Below the pieces are notes generated by a model that saw only the letters and a program-made list of their open reading frames with translations, was not told the DNA's origin and made no database searches. Below are positions 16,442 through 25,126 of a stretch of DNA of 64,000 bases, one piece after another. This stretch comes from Kordiimonas gwangyangensis DSM 19435 = JCM 12864. GTDB lineage: Bacteria > Pseudomonadota > Alphaproteobacteria > Sphingomonadales > Kordiimonadaceae. The translations under genes and the position numbers were made by a program. Position 1 is the stretch's first letter. Each line of letters begins with the position of its first letter. Location of the stretch: contig NZ_AQXF01000003.1 in assembly GCF_000375545.1 (NCBI RefSeq), forward strand, positions 78,594 to 142,593, read 5' to 3'.

Positions 16442-16507
16442 TTCATCCGGGAGGCAATGGCCGGATGAAAGATACCGGCGGTGCATGATGAAGGCACCGC
16501 CGGTATC
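16442..16507. terminator. Two tandem hairpins between convergent genes
   Basis: TTCATCCGG (16442-16450)/CCGGATGAA (16461-16469), then GATACCGGCGGTGC (16471-16484)/GCACCGCCGGTATC (16494-16507), the latter with 14 perfectly paired bases. No T-run follows on the plus strand, and only TTTC follows on the minus strand. They probably act as 3'-end or bidirectional terminator structures for the TBDR and the DGPF gene. Confidence 0.6.
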
Positions 16508-16537
16508 GCTTCTCTAATATCGCTGTCGTGACGCTTG

Positions 16538-16966
16538 TTATGCGGCGCCTTCCGTACGGGCGCGCAGCTCGTCATTCTTGACCCGCAGTTCCGGCGTGGC
16601 GGCGTCACCAAAATCTTCGATCTCGAACATCGGGCGGATCTCAATCTCCGCACCATCACCCTCAAGCGGGAACGGGCATTTTTTGACCCACTCGATAGCG
16701 TGGTCGAGCGAATCCACCTTCCAGAGCCAGAAGCCGCAGATAAGTTGGCCGAGTTCGGGGAACGGGCCCTTGCTGACCTGATGGCCGTCCCGGCTGAAAT
16801 GCACCCGCGCGCCCGCCGATGTTGGGGTCAGGCCATCACCGCCTTGCATGATACCGGCGTTCACCAGTTCCTCGTTATAGGCCATCATGTCAGTGAGCAG
16901 TTGTTCGCTCGGCAGGTTACCGGCTTCGCTGTCTTTGTCTGCCTTGATCAGAATCATCACTCGCAT
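16538..16966 (-). CDS. YCII-related (DGPF-type) protein
   Basis: A 142-residue ferredoxin-like alpha/beta protein: MRVMILIKADKDSEAGNLP, GGDGLTPTSAGARVHF, KGPFPELGQLICGFWLWKVDSLDHAIEWVKKCPFP and EIRPMFEIEDFG. The canonical DGPF(A/T)E motif is altered to KGPFPE. Such proteins are the habitual neighbours of ECF42 sigma factors, with unknown biochemical role. It lies 117 bp downstream of the sigma gene. GGAGAC precedes ATG 16966. Second DGPF-type paralogue of this locus. Confidence 0.88.
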   Translation of the reverse strand: MRVMILIKADKDSEAGNLPSEQLLTDMMAYNEELVNAGIMQGGDGLTPTSAGARVHFSRDGHQVSKGPFPELGQLICGFWLWKVDSLDHAIEWVKKCPFPLEGDGAEIEIRPMFEIEDFGDAATPELRVKNDELRARTEGAA

Positions 16967-17083
16967 CGTTTGTCTCCTTGGTCTTTGTGTCAGTTACATC
17001 AGCGCCTCATCGCGCTTTGTTGCCCATAGGACGAACGGAGTGAGTTCATCCCGACAGGCGATCTGATTTTTTTTGAGAAAGTT

Positions 17084-18337
17084 TTATCCGCCGGTTTTAC
17101 GTGCCGCGAGCTGGTCCAGCTGATCGCGGATATGCGCGGCTTCTGCGGCGGTGTTGGCAAGTGCGATAGCCTGATTGAAGGCAATGCGCGCTTCCTCATC
17201 CCGCCCTAGGTCCTTGAGGAAATGCCCCCGCACACCGTGGAAATAGAAATAGCCCGACAGCGCGTCGACAAGCGGGTCAACAAGCGCAAGCGCGGCCTCT
17301 GCGCCTTCAAGCTTCGAGATCGCAACCGCGCGGTTGAGGGTGATAACGGGCGAGGGCGTAATGCGTTCCAGCGCCTCATACAGCGCGTTCACCCCGGCCC
17401 AGTCTGTCTCTTCGGGCTTGCAGGCGCGGGCGTGCAAGCCAGCGATCGCCGCCTGTATCTGATATTTGCCCGGGGCCTGATGGCGCATCGCTTTATCAAT
17501 GAGCGCAAGGCCCTCGGCGATCATGTCCCGGTTCCATAGGTCACGGTTCTGGTCCTCAAGAAGTATGACCTTGCCGTCCGCGCTGAAGCGCGCGGCACTG
17601 CGTGAGAATTGCAGCAGCATAAGGGCCAAGAGACCCATCAGTTCCGGCTCTGCCGGGAAAAGCGTGAGCAGCATACGCGCGAGGCGGATGGCCTCTTCAC
17701 ACAGTTTCGGGCCTTCGGCGATATTCTCGCCCGCCGCCGAATAGCCTTCGTTGAAAACAAGGTAAAGCATGGCGGCGACCGCGGCGAGGCGCTCAGTGCG
17801 GTCAGCGGCGCTTGGTGTCTCAAACGCGACTTCGGCTTCCGCAATACGGCGTTTGGCGCGCGTGATACGCTGTTCCATCGCGCGTTCACCCACGAGAAAG
17901 GCGCGCGCGATCTGCTTGACCGACAAGCCGGAAACGATCCGGAGCGCGAGGGCAATCTGCTGCACTTTCGGAAGGTCCGGGTGGCAGCACACAAACAGAA
18001 GCCTGAGGATGTCATCCTTATAGTCGGCGGTGTCCAGCCTTTCCGCCATCGCGGCTTCGGCGTCCTCAAGGTCGGATATCGCGGCCTCATCGGGCAGCGC
18101 CTGCAGCTTGGATGCCCGGCGCACACCGTCAAGCGCTGAATTTCGGCCCACAAATATGAGCCACGCCGCAGGGTCGCGCGGCGGCCCGTTTTCCGGCCAT
18201 TTGGTCAGTGCGCGCAGGCAGGCTTCCTGATAGGCTTCTTCCGCCGTATCAAGGTCGCGGAAATACCTGAGAAGGGCCGCAACGGCTTTCGGGCGAACGG
18301 CCCTCAGGGTCTTGTCGATATTGGCAATGTCATTCAC
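17084..18337 (-). CDS. ECF42-type RNA polymerase sigma factor with C-terminal DUF6596/TPR region
   Basis: A 417-residue sigma factor, about twice the usual ECF length. Sigma region 2 lies near residues 10-75 (RYFRDLDTAEEAYQEACLRALTKWPENGPPRDPAAWL), region 4 near 115-165 (VSGLSVKQIARAFLVGERAMEQRITRAKRRI), then the DUF6596 block (LYLVFNEGYSAAGE ... LCEEAIRLARMLLTLFPAEPELMGLLALMLL) and a helical repeat C-terminus. ECF42 members lack an anti-sigma factor and are thought to be controlled by this extension. GTG 18337 overlaps the stop of the upstream DGPF gene by 4 bp (GTGA). Confidence 0.92.
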   Translation of the reverse strand: MNDIANIDKTLRAVRPKAVAALLRYFRDLDTAEEAYQEACLRALTKWPENGPPRDPAAWLIFVGRNSALDGVRRASKLQALPDEAAISDLEDAEAAMAERLDTADYKDDILRLLFVCCHPDLPKVQQIALALRIVSGLSVKQIARAFLVGERAMEQRITRAKRRIAEAEVAFETPSAADRTERLAAVAAMLYLVFNEGYSAAGENIAEGPKLCEEAIRLARMLLTLFPAEPELMGLLALMLLQFSRSAARFSADGKVILLEDQNRDLWNRDMIAEGLALIDKAMRHQAPGKYQIQAAIAGLHARACKPEETDWAGVNALYEALERITPSPVITLNRAVAISKLEGAEAALALVDPLVDALSGYFYFHGVRGHFLKDLGRDEEARIAFNQAIALANTAAEAAHIRDQLDQLAARKTGG

Positions 18338-18705
18338 GTCTCAAGGGTTCCAGCGTTCATGCTCAGGAGCGGGCGTATCTCAAACGCACCGCCCGGATTG
18401 GCGCGGCCAAGGTCTTTCGCGACCCCAAGCGCATCGTCGAGCGAGTTGCAGTCGATGATATAGAAGCCGAGAAGCTGCTCCTTGGTTTCCGCGAACGGGC
18501 CATCAAGTACAAGTGGTGGGTCCTGATCCTTACGGAGCGTGGTGGCGGCCGATGTGGGCATAAGCCGTGCCACCGGGCCAAGCCGCCCTGCCTTCAGGAG
18601 TGGTTCCTGCACCTTCATCAGGGCCGACATGCAGGCTTCTTCTTCCTCCTGCGTCCAGTTGCTGATGGTGGCTTCATCATTGTAGCAAAGAATGGCGTAG
18701 AGCAT
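18334..18705 (-). CDS. DGPF-domain (YCII-like) protein, ECF42 partner
   Basis: About 123 residues from ATG 18705 (MLYAILCYNDEATISNW; GAGGAAG upstream). It carries the full DGPFAETKEQLLGFYIIDC signature and EIRPLLSMN end. Its stop overlaps the sigma factor's GTG start by 4 bp, so the pair is translationally coupled. This is the canonical ECF42-DGPF arrangement, in which the sigma factor is thought to drive its own DGPF partners. Its exact enzymatic role is not known. Confidence 0.92.
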   Translation of the reverse strand: MLYAILCYNDEATISNWTQEEEEACMSALMKVQEPLLKAGRLGPVARLMPTSAATTLRKDQDPPLVLDGPFAETKEQLLGFYIIDCNSLDDALGVAKDLGRANPGGAFEIRPLLSMNAGTLET

Positions 18706-18803
18706 CTTCTCACTTCCTCTCATCTCACAGGACGAACCGGTCCGCGCTGGTCCGACAGCACCGTATCATTTTTTTCTGTGCCGCCACCACACAGCTTGGA
18801 GAG

Positions 18804-18844
18804 ACAAAAAAATGGCTCCCGCGCGGGGAAGTGCGACGGGAGCC
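18804..18844 (-). terminator. Rho-independent terminator of the 18869-19279 gene
   Basis: On the minus strand GGCTCCCG and CGGGAGCC (plus coordinates 18814-18821 and 18836-18843 approximately) enclose a 14-nt loop and are followed by ATTTTTTT. It lies 25 bp beyond the stop of the small membrane protein. Confidence 0.8.
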
Positions 18845-18868
18845 AAGGGAGAGGTGGTTTAGGGTTGT

Positions 18869-19279
18869 TTATGCAGCCTGAAAGCGGCCTTCGGCTTTCT
18901 GCCGCTTGATGCCCATGATCTGTGCAACCGCGAAGGCGAACACGACCACGGCCTGGAAGGCGACAAAGGCCATGCCGAGGGTGGTGGCCTCTGTCCTCGC
19001 GATCAGCACAAAACTGTCGATCGTCCAAAGGATGTTGAGCACGATGATCGGCCACACCATGCCGGGCTTGATGTACGTGCGGCTGCCCACATAGGCCACG
19101 GCAAGGGCATAGGGCAGCAGGAACAGGCCGGAGTAGAGAAGCAGGTCGGCCGACAGGCCAAGCATGCCGGTCAGGAGGCTGGCGCCTGCGGCCATCAAAA
19201 GGCCGGTGGCACCGCTTGCCACAGCGTCGGCCAGAAGTGCGAATTTCAGAAGCGGGAATGAATGTGCAGTCTTCGTCAT
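18869..19279 (-). CDS. Small four-helix membrane protein, hypothetical
   Basis: 136 residues, nearly all hydrophobic, with four predicted TM helices (LLKFALLADAVASGATGLLMAA; LLLYSGLFLLPYALAVAYVG; MVWPIIVLNILWTIDSFVLI; LGMAFVAFQAVVVFAFAVAQIMGI) and a basic C-terminus. A perfect AAAGGAGG sits before ATG 19279. It has its own terminator. It is transcribed divergently from the XRE regulator at 19429, which may control it. I recognise no functional family. Confidence 0.75.
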   Translation of the reverse strand: MTKTAHSFPLLKFALLADAVASGATGLLMAAGASLLTGMLGLSADLLLYSGLFLLPYALAVAYVGSRTYIKPGMVWPIIVLNILWTIDSFVLIARTEATTLGMAFVAFQAVVVFAFAVAQIMGIKRQKAEGRFQAA

Positions 19280-19428
19280 GGGGTCCTCCTTTGCTCAGGT
19301 GATGGCCTTATGATCGGGGAGGCAAGGGCGCGTGTCGATTAACTGGGAGGTAATTGAATGCAATTTAGTTCGCCTGTACCAATAAGGAGGAATGCAAACG
19401 GCCCGACGATCACAGCGAGGAAAAACCA

Positions 19429-20223
19429 ATGGCAACAGCACAAGACACACAGCAGCGGTTTGGCGGGCAACTGAAGGCGTGGCGCACGAGACGGCGCATG
19501 AGCCAGCTTGATTTTGCCCTTGAGGCCGAAATTTCGCAAAAGCACCTGAGCTTTATTGAGACAGGCCGTTCGGCCCCCAGCCGGGACATGGTGATCCGCC
19601 TGACGGAATGCCTTGATATCCCGCTTCGGGAGCGCAACTCCATGCTGCTCGCGGCGGGTTTCGCGCCGATGTATCTTGCGCGCGACCTTGATGACCCGTC
19701 GCTGAAGGCTGCGCGGGCGGCGATTGACCTGCTGCTCAAGGGCCATGAACCTTACCCCGCTATCGCTGTAGACCGGCACTGGAACATGGTGGCGTCCAAT
19801 GCGGCAATTACACCTTTCCTCTCGCTGGTCGCGGAGGCGTCGCTGCTGGAGCCACCGATCAACGTGCTGCGCCTTTCGCTGCATCCCGGTGGGCTCGCGC
19901 CTTTCATTGCCAATCTGGGTGACTGGAAGAAACACCTGCTCGAGCGCCTCGCCCATCAAATTCAGGTAACCGCAGATCCAACACTCGTAGACCTTGAAAA
20001 GGAACTGAAGGCTTATCCGGCGGATGAGGAAACACCCGGCGGGCACACGGACTATGGTGATGTGTTTGTGCCGTTTGAGCTGATGCTGCCGCAAGGCAAG
20101 CTATCTTTCTTCTCCACCATCACCGTGTTCGGCACGCCGGTGGATGTAACCCTGTCTGAGATCGCGATTGAAAGTTTTTTCCCGGCAAACGACGCCACAC
20201 GCATCGCGCTATCGGGCAACTGA
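19429..20223 (+). CDS. XRE-family regulator with MmyB-like ligand domain
   Basis: 264 residues. The N-terminal helix-turn-helix (residues ~10-65: FGGQLKAWRTRRRMSQLDFALEAEISQKHLSFIETGRSAPSRDMV) is followed by the MmyB-like domain (PAIAVDRHWNMVASNAAITPFL ... NVLRLSLHPGGLAPFIANLGDW ... LMLPQGKLSFFSTITVFGTPVDVTLSEIAIESFFPAD-like end), which in relatives binds fatty acids. It probably regulates the divergent small membrane protein, a usual neighbour type for this family. GAGGAAA precedes ATG 19429. Confidence 0.9.
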   Translation: MATAQDTQQRFGGQLKAWRTRRRMSQLDFALEAEISQKHLSFIETGRSAPSRDMVIRLTECLDIPLRERNSMLLAAGFAPMYLARDLDDPSLKAARAAIDLLLKGHEPYPAIAVDRHWNMVASNAAITPFLSLVAEASLLEPPINVLRLSLHPGGLAPFIANLGDWKKHLLERLAHQIQVTADPTLVDLEKELKAYPADEETPGGHTDYGDVFVPFELMLPQGKLSFFSTITVFGTPVDVTLSEIAIESFFPANDATRIALSGN

Positions 20224-20231
20224 TCTTTTTT

Positions 20232-20247
20232 TTGAATAGTCATTCAA
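20232..20247. promoter_or_regulatory. BetI-like operator upstream of the phosphatase gene
   Basis: TTGAATAGTCATTCAA (arms TTGAAT/ATTCAA) matches the core of the palindrome at 25121-25138 (TTGAATAGACGTTCAA) at 14 of 16 positions. It lies 105 bp upstream of the GTG at 20352 and 9 bp after the XRE stop codon. Confidence 0.6.
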
Positions 20248-20351
20248 TTTTATTGAGCGCTGACAAAAAAGCTTCATGGCATGCGCGCAAAGTGCCCCTT
20301 TAAGCATGGCCCCTTAGCGGGTTATTGTGTCTAACCTTGAGGGAGGAATTT

Positions 20352-21491
20352 GTGCGCTTTCTTAAAGCATTGGCATTGTCCGTCAGCCTGTCCTGCAGTG
20401 CGTTCGCAGCGGAAACCAAAACCGATACCGTTGTTCTTGTCACCATTGACGGCATGCGCTGGCAGGAGGTGTTCCGCGGCGTAGACAACGCGTTTTTCGA
20501 CCAAGACGCCTACATCGCCCACAAGAAACACCACGCTGATTTCAAAGCCAAATACTGGCGCGACACGGCTGAGGAGCGCCGTGCAGTACTGATGCCCTTC
20601 CTGTGGTCGACTGTGGCGGGCGATGGCCAGCTGTACGGCAACCGGGACAAGGGCAGCGAAGGTGATGTCACCAACCGCTACCATTTTTCCTACCCCGGCT
20701 ATAGCGAGATTTTGACCGGCATTGCCGACGATGAACGCCTTGTCAGCAACGACAAGCTATTGAACCCGAACCGCACCATTCTTGAGTGGCTCAATGGCAT
20801 GCCGGCCTACAAGGGCAAGGTGGAAGCTTTCGGCTCGTGGGATGTGTTCCCCTATATCGTGAACGAGGAACGCGCAGGCGTGCCGGTGAACGCGGGCTTT
20901 GAGGCCTATGAGGGCGATACCAAACGCGTTGCGATCCTTAACGAACTGCAGGAACAGGTGCCAAGCCCGTGGGACACGGTGCGGCTTGACGCTTTTACCA
21001 TGGGCTATGCGCGTGAGGCACTGAAGCGCGAGAAGCTGAATTTCGTCTATATAGCGCTGGGCGAGACAGACGACTTTGCCCATGACGGCCACTATGACCA
21101 ATACGCCATGGCGGCCCACCGGTCAGACAAGGCGATTGCAGACCTGTGGGCATGGTTGCAGCTTGACCCGCGCTATGCAGGCCGCACCTCGCTCATCATA
21201 ACCACAGACCATGGCCGTGGCAGCGAAAGCCTTGAGACATGGAAACACCACGGCCGCTTCCCCTATACCAAGGAAGACGGCACCACGGCGGTGAGCGAAT
21301 TTGCCGGTGACGGTGAAATCTGGATGGCATTCCTTGGGCCCGATACACCGGCGCGCGGCGAGGTGGCGGGCGAAACCGTCACCCTCAATCAGGTGGCGCC
21401 AACAGCTGCTGCACTTATGGGCCTGACGTTCGAGGATAGCCATGAAGTGCTGGCGCACGGCGAAGTTATTGAGGCTGCCGTGCGCAAATAA
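20352..21491 (+). CDS. Exported alkaline-phosphatase-superfamily enzyme
   Basis: 380 residues. GTG 20352 has GGGAGGAA upstream and starts a signal peptide (VRFLKALALSVSLSCSAFAAE). The family's metal-binding elements are visible: VVLVTIDGMRWQEVF, FSYPGYSEILTG (nucleophile region), ALGETDDFAHDGHYDQY and LIITTDHGRG, with a late histidine in ETWKHHGRFP. This branch includes nucleotide pyrophosphatases, choline-phosphate esterases and sulfatase-like enzymes; the substrate is not fixed by sequence. A BetI-like operator upstream links it to the TBDR/PhoD genes on the other strand. Ends at a strong terminator. Confidence 0.85.
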   Translation: MRFLKALALSVSLSCSAFAAETKTDTVVLVTIDGMRWQEVFRGVDNAFFDQDAYIAHKKHHADFKAKYWRDTAEERRAVLMPFLWSTVAGDGQLYGNRDKGSEGDVTNRYHFSYPGYSEILTGIADDERLVSNDKLLNPNRTILEWLNGMPAYKGKVEAFGSWDVFPYIVNEERAGVPVNAGFEAYEGDTKRVAILNELQEQVPSPWDTVRLDAFTMGYAREALKREKLNFVYIALGETDDFAHDGHYDQYAMAAHRSDKAIADLWAWLQLDPRYAGRTSLIITTDHGRGSESLETWKHHGRFPYTKEDGTTAVSEFAGDGEIWMAFLGPDTPARGEVAGETVTLNQVAPTAAALMGLTFEDSHEVLAHGEVIEAAVRK

Positions 21492-21530
21492 AAAAAGGGT
21501 GGAGCCCATGCCCAGGCTCCACCCTTTTCC
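21490..21530. terminator. Bidirectional rho-independent terminator
   Basis: AAAAAAGGGTGGAGCC ... GGCTCCACCCTTTT: a 10-bp-plus stem with an A-run on one side and a T-run on the other, between the convergent phosphatase (stop 21491) and PhoD-like (stop 21565) genes. Confidence 0.9.
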
Positions 21531-21564
21531 TCCCTGCCGAGGAAGGTCGATCGCCCGTTAGCGT

Positions 21565-22665
21565 CTAGTGGGGAGAGAGGCGGTCAAGCAGCAGGGATTT
21601 TTCAAATACGGGCTCTCCCGCCACATTGCGCGCCTGCAGCACGATATGCGGGTTGGGCACATTCCAGTCGATCTCGATGATGCCGAAGTTGGCTTTGGTG
21701 TACATGCAGCCTGGCAAGCGGTAGGCGTTCGGGCTCATGTTGTACCAGGTCTCGGTGAGCCCGCTTGAGGTGAAGTCATAAAGCGGGTAGGGCGTGTTTT
21801 CGTCATCCTGAAGCGAGATTTCGGCCCAGTGGGTGTCACCGCTGATGAACAGCACGCCGTTGGCTTTGGTCGCACGAATGAGGTCAATCATGCGTTTGCG
21901 CTCGTTCGGGAACAGGCTCCACGCCTCCCATCCCGGGAAGGTGGAGATAAACTGCAGGCTTGAACCGATGATGCGTAGCTTGGCGGGCTTTTTCAGTTCG
22001 CCTTCAAGCCACTGCCACTGTTTTTCACCCAGCATGGTAGCGCCCGGTGCCGTGGTGGGCAGGTAGGGGCCAAAGGCCATCTGGTCGCGTCGTTTGAACT
22101 CCTCACGCGTCACATGCGTCAGCTCGGTCCGGTTCCAGCGCAGGTCGAGCATAATCACCTGAATGCGGTGCTCTTCAGGGCCATACATATAGGACGTGTA
22201 GATGCCGTCGTCCTTGCGGCGGCGTGGGCTGTCAGCGGGCTCGCCCCAGAAGTCGCAGAACAGTTCTTTGGAGCGCTGTTTGTGCGGATACTCGCGTCCT
22301 ACATCGTTTTCGCCGTAGTCATGGTCGTCCCATGTGGCAATAAGCGGGGTTTTCTCGCGCAAACGCTTGAAACCCTCGATGGAGGCGAGCTTTTTATATT
22401 TCCCGGCCAGCACATCCATGTCGCGTGTGTCGCCATAGATATTGTCACCGAGGAAGATAAAAAGGTCGGGGTCGAGCGCATTAATCGGCTCCCAGATCGG
22501 TTGCGGTTTGTCCTGGTTCGCGCAGGAACCAAAGAGGATGCGGGAGACGGTGCCCGCAGGCTGCGTGGCAGGCATGCTATCGTGCGTAGCAAGGCTTGCT
22601 GGTGCAAAGGCAGTCGCGCCGGCGGCGGCGCCCAGAAGTTTCAGGCCGGTGCGGCGTGTGATCAT
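21565..22665 (-). CDS. Tat-exported PhoD-like phosphodiesterase/phospholipase D
   Basis: 366 residues from ATG 22665 (GGGGAGA upstream), starting with a Tat signal (MITRRTGLKLLGAAAGATAFA). Metallophosphatase blocks: ILFGSCANQDKPQPIWE, LFIFLGDNIYGDTRD, PLIATWDDHDYGENDVG, VIMLDLRWNRTEL, GVLFISGDTHWAEIS and YDFTSSGLTETW. PhoD relatives act as alkaline phosphodiesterases or as phospholipase D on phosphatidylcholine. It follows the TBDR gene by 76 bp on the same strand, with a hairpin between them, so it is likely expressed with it at a lower level. Confidence 0.9.
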   Translation of the reverse strand: MITRRTGLKLLGAAAGATAFAPASLATHDSMPATQPAGTVSRILFGSCANQDKPQPIWEPINALDPDLFIFLGDNIYGDTRDMDVLAGKYKKLASIEGFKRLREKTPLIATWDDHDYGENDVGREYPHKQRSKELFCDFWGEPADSPRRRKDDGIYTSYMYGPEEHRIQVIMLDLRWNRTELTHVTREEFKRRDQMAFGPYLPTTAPGATMLGEKQWQWLEGELKKPAKLRIIGSSLQFISTFPGWEAWSLFPNERKRMIDLIRATKANGVLFISGDTHWAEISLQDDENTPYPLYDFTSSGLTETWYNMSPNAYRLPGCMYTKANFGIIEIDWNVPNPHIVLQARNVAGEPVFEKSLLLDRLSPH

Positions 22666-22689
22666 GGTGGTCTCCCCGGAAAAGTCTTT

Positions 22690-22727
22690 AAAAATGCAGG
22701 CGCCCCAGCATGATGGCCAGGGCGCCA
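22690..22727 (-). terminator. Hairpin between TBDR and PhoD-like genes (attenuator-like)
   Basis: GGCGCCC (22700-22706) pairs with GGGCGCC (22721-22727); on the minus strand this is followed by TGCATTTTT. It lies between two co-directional genes, so it could reduce rather than stop transcription into the PhoD-like gene. Confidence 0.5.
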
Positions 22728-22741
22728 GCGAGTGCTGGATG

Positions 22742-25078
22742 TTAGAACTTGAGCGACAGGTTCGCCATGACCTGACGATCAGCGCCAAGGAAGTAGGAAC
22801 CCGGCGTACCGCCACCAAGATAGTTCTTGTTGGTGAGGTTCGAGACATTGAGGCTGACATCAATGCCCTGAATGCCCGGGATCACACCTTCGTCGAGGGA
22901 ATAACCGACCCATGCGTCAACAAGGGTGAAAGATGGCAGTTCCTGCGTGTTGCCAAAGTCGCCATAACGCTCGCCAACGTGCTTCGCGGAAACGCCTGCC
23001 CGTACGCCGTCCTTATAGTAGCTGAGCGTGCCAACAAGCTGGAACTCAGGTGCCAGCGCCACTTTGTTGCCTTCCACCACTTCAGCCGTGGTTTCGGTAT
23101 ATTGACTGTCGTTGAGGGTCAGCGAGCTATAAAGGTTCCAGTACTGAGCGAAGTTGATCGAAACGCTGGCCTCAATACCCTTGGATTCGATACCGCCAAC
23201 GTTGAGGTAGGTGCCTTCGCCTTCCTCAAGATAGTCAACGCCGTCTACCGGGTCACCGGCGGATACGAAGGTGATGCGGTTGTTGAACTTCACATAGTAA
23301 CCGGTCACGGTCGCGCGCAGCCAATCGTTCGAGTAGCGGAAGCCGACATCAAAGTTGTCAGCGGTTTCGCCCTCAAGGTCTGGTACGTTCGGGTTGGTTT
23401 CGCTTGCGCGGCCTTCGATCACACCGTCCTTGATGGCCGCGAAGTTTTGCGCGAAGCCACCAAAGATCTCGAAGTCGTCGGTCACGTTAAAGATGGCACC
23501 CGCGGTGAAGAGGATGTCAGAGTTGGATTCGAGGCCCATGTCAGCTTCATTGCCGAAGTTGTCCGTCCGGGTGAGGTCGACATAGTATTTTTTCACGCCG
23601 CCGCGCAGGGTGAGGGCGCCCAATTCAACCGTGTCTTCTGCGTAAAGCATCAGGGTTTCGGTCTCGAATGAGCGGTCGTACTGGCGCCAATAAGCCACGT
23701 TATCAAATTCGATGCCCACATTCGGATCGATGATGCGGTGCCAGTCACGCCATTCGTCACGGTCGGAGTTTTCCCACCATGCACCAACGCGGATGGTGTT
23801 GATGTCGCCAAGGCGGTATGCGGCATCAGCTGTGGCCCCGTAACGCTTCTTGCCGTAGTGCGTGTGGCGGTAGGAAGCGTTTGGCACTGCGCCGTCCGCG
23901 TAACAGGCCGGGTTGTTGGCCGGTGCGCCGCCGCCATAAGGGAAGGTCAGCGTGGCCGTACAGCCCGCGATGGGCGCGAGCGGGTTGCCATTGCTGTCCG
24001 AATAGACGTAGCTTGCAGCCACAGAGCCACCGTAAACCGTGCCGTTTTCCTGCACGTCACCGCCGGTGATGATGTTCATGTATGGTGGTGCCCAGTCACC
24101 ACGGCCGGAGTTTTTGTGGAAGTAAGGCGAGATGCTGAAGTCGAGGTTCTCGCCCTTGTATTCGGCTTTCACATAGGCGAACCAGTTTTCGCGCAAGGTG
24201 CCCCATGCCGGACGGTAAACCTGGTCAATATAGGGGATGCCGGTGATGGTGTCGGTCAGCCGGTCCCAATCGGGGTCTTCTTCGAACTGCGCGAGGGAAA
24301 TACGCTGATAGTTGTTCTCGTGCGTATCGTCCCACGACAGGCGGCCAGTGAATTTCCATTCGTCCTGTTCGGACACGATTTTCGCTGCGAAGTGATCGCG
24401 CGTGGTGCCGCCGGCGTCACCGATCCAGGCGTCGTTCGACTGGTTGGAATAGCTGAAGTAAGCGCTTGTACCTTCAGCGAATTCGCCGGTGTCATAGCGG
24501 AAGAAATAGCGCTGTGCGTTGTTCTCGCCCATGCTGATGCTGGCCCAGAAACGCTGCTCTTCTTCAGGGTCCGAGGTCACGAAGTTGATGGTGCCACCAA
24601 GGGCTTCGTTGGATGGTGACGCAATGTCAGCCGTACCTTGCGATACTTCGGCACGCATCAAGTTTTCGCTGTCGATATAACGGTTTGCCTTGGCACCGCC
24701 ACCATAGTTGGAATTACCGTTCGGCAGGCCGTCGATGGTCATGCCGATCTGCTGTTCGGACAGGCCAACGGTGAAACCGCGGATCGAAAGCGTGGTGGAC
24801 CAATCGTCAGAACCGAGCACACCGCCTTCGGAAACAAAGATGCCGGGCAGGTTGTCGATGACGGAGAGAACGCTCGAGGCATCCGGCTCCTGGTCGAGCA
24901 TGGTGGTGTCCGTCGCGTTGTTCGCGAAGGTGGTTTTCTTAGCGGAAACAATGACTTCCTCGAAGCTCGCGTCATCGGCATAGGCTTCGCTTGTGGCGTC
25001 CTGCGCCTGAGCAGCTGCCGCGAAACCAAGGAGGCTGGCGGTCCCGAGCAGCAATGTTTTTGTCATGTTGCGTGTCAT
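22742..25078 (-). CDS. TonB-dependent receptor of the BetI-like locus
   Basis: 778 residues with signal peptide (MTKTLLLGTASLLGFAAAAQAQ), a TonB-box-like EEVIVSAKK, a plug domain (SVLSVIDNLPGIFVSEGG ... TTLSIRGFTVGLSEQQIGMTIDGLPNGNSNYGG) and a long barrel ending in Phe (VMANLSLKF). AGGA lies before ATG 25078. The promoter region holds a 36-bp near-palindrome 34 bp upstream, and an 11-bp repeat array lies further up. Context (BetI-like regulator, PhoD-like and phosphatase enzymes) suggests uptake of a choline- or phosphate-containing compound; this is inference. Confidence 0.92.
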   Translation of the reverse strand: MTRNMTKTLLLGTASLLGFAAAAQAQDATSEAYADDASFEEVIVSAKKTTFANNATDTTMLDQEPDASSVLSVIDNLPGIFVSEGGVLGSDDWSTTLSIRGFTVGLSEQQIGMTIDGLPNGNSNYGGGAKANRYIDSENLMRAEVSQGTADIASPSNEALGGTINFVTSDPEEEQRFWASISMGENNAQRYFFRYDTGEFAEGTSAYFSYSNQSNDAWIGDAGGTTRDHFAAKIVSEQDEWKFTGRLSWDDTHENNYQRISLAQFEEDPDWDRLTDTITGIPYIDQVYRPAWGTLRENWFAYVKAEYKGENLDFSISPYFHKNSGRGDWAPPYMNIITGGDVQENGTVYGGSVAASYVYSDSNGNPLAPIAGCTATLTFPYGGGAPANNPACYADGAVPNASYRHTHYGKKRYGATADAAYRLGDINTIRVGAWWENSDRDEWRDWHRIIDPNVGIEFDNVAYWRQYDRSFETETLMLYAEDTVELGALTLRGGVKKYYVDLTRTDNFGNEADMGLESNSDILFTAGAIFNVTDDFEIFGGFAQNFAAIKDGVIEGRASETNPNVPDLEGETADNFDVGFRYSNDWLRATVTGYYVKFNNRITFVSAGDPVDGVDYLEEGEGTYLNVGGIESKGIEASVSINFAQYWNLYSSLTLNDSQYTETTAEVVEGNKVALAPEFQLVGTLSYYKDGVRAGVSAKHVGERYGDFGNTQELPSFTLVDAWVGYSLDEGVIPGIQGIDVSLNVSNLTNKNYLGGGTPGSYFLGADRQVMANLSLKF

Positions 25079-25098
25079 AAATCCTGAGCCTTTTAAAT

Positions 25099-25126
25099 GT
25101 TATAATTGATGCCAATTTTTATTGAA
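25099..25126 (-). promoter_or_regulatory. Candidate promoter of the TBDR
   Basis: On the minus strand TTCAAT (25126-25121) and TATAAC (25104-25099) are separated by 16 bp, about 21 bp upstream of the start codon. The -35 lies inside the operator, which would suit repression by steric block. Confidence 0.45.
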
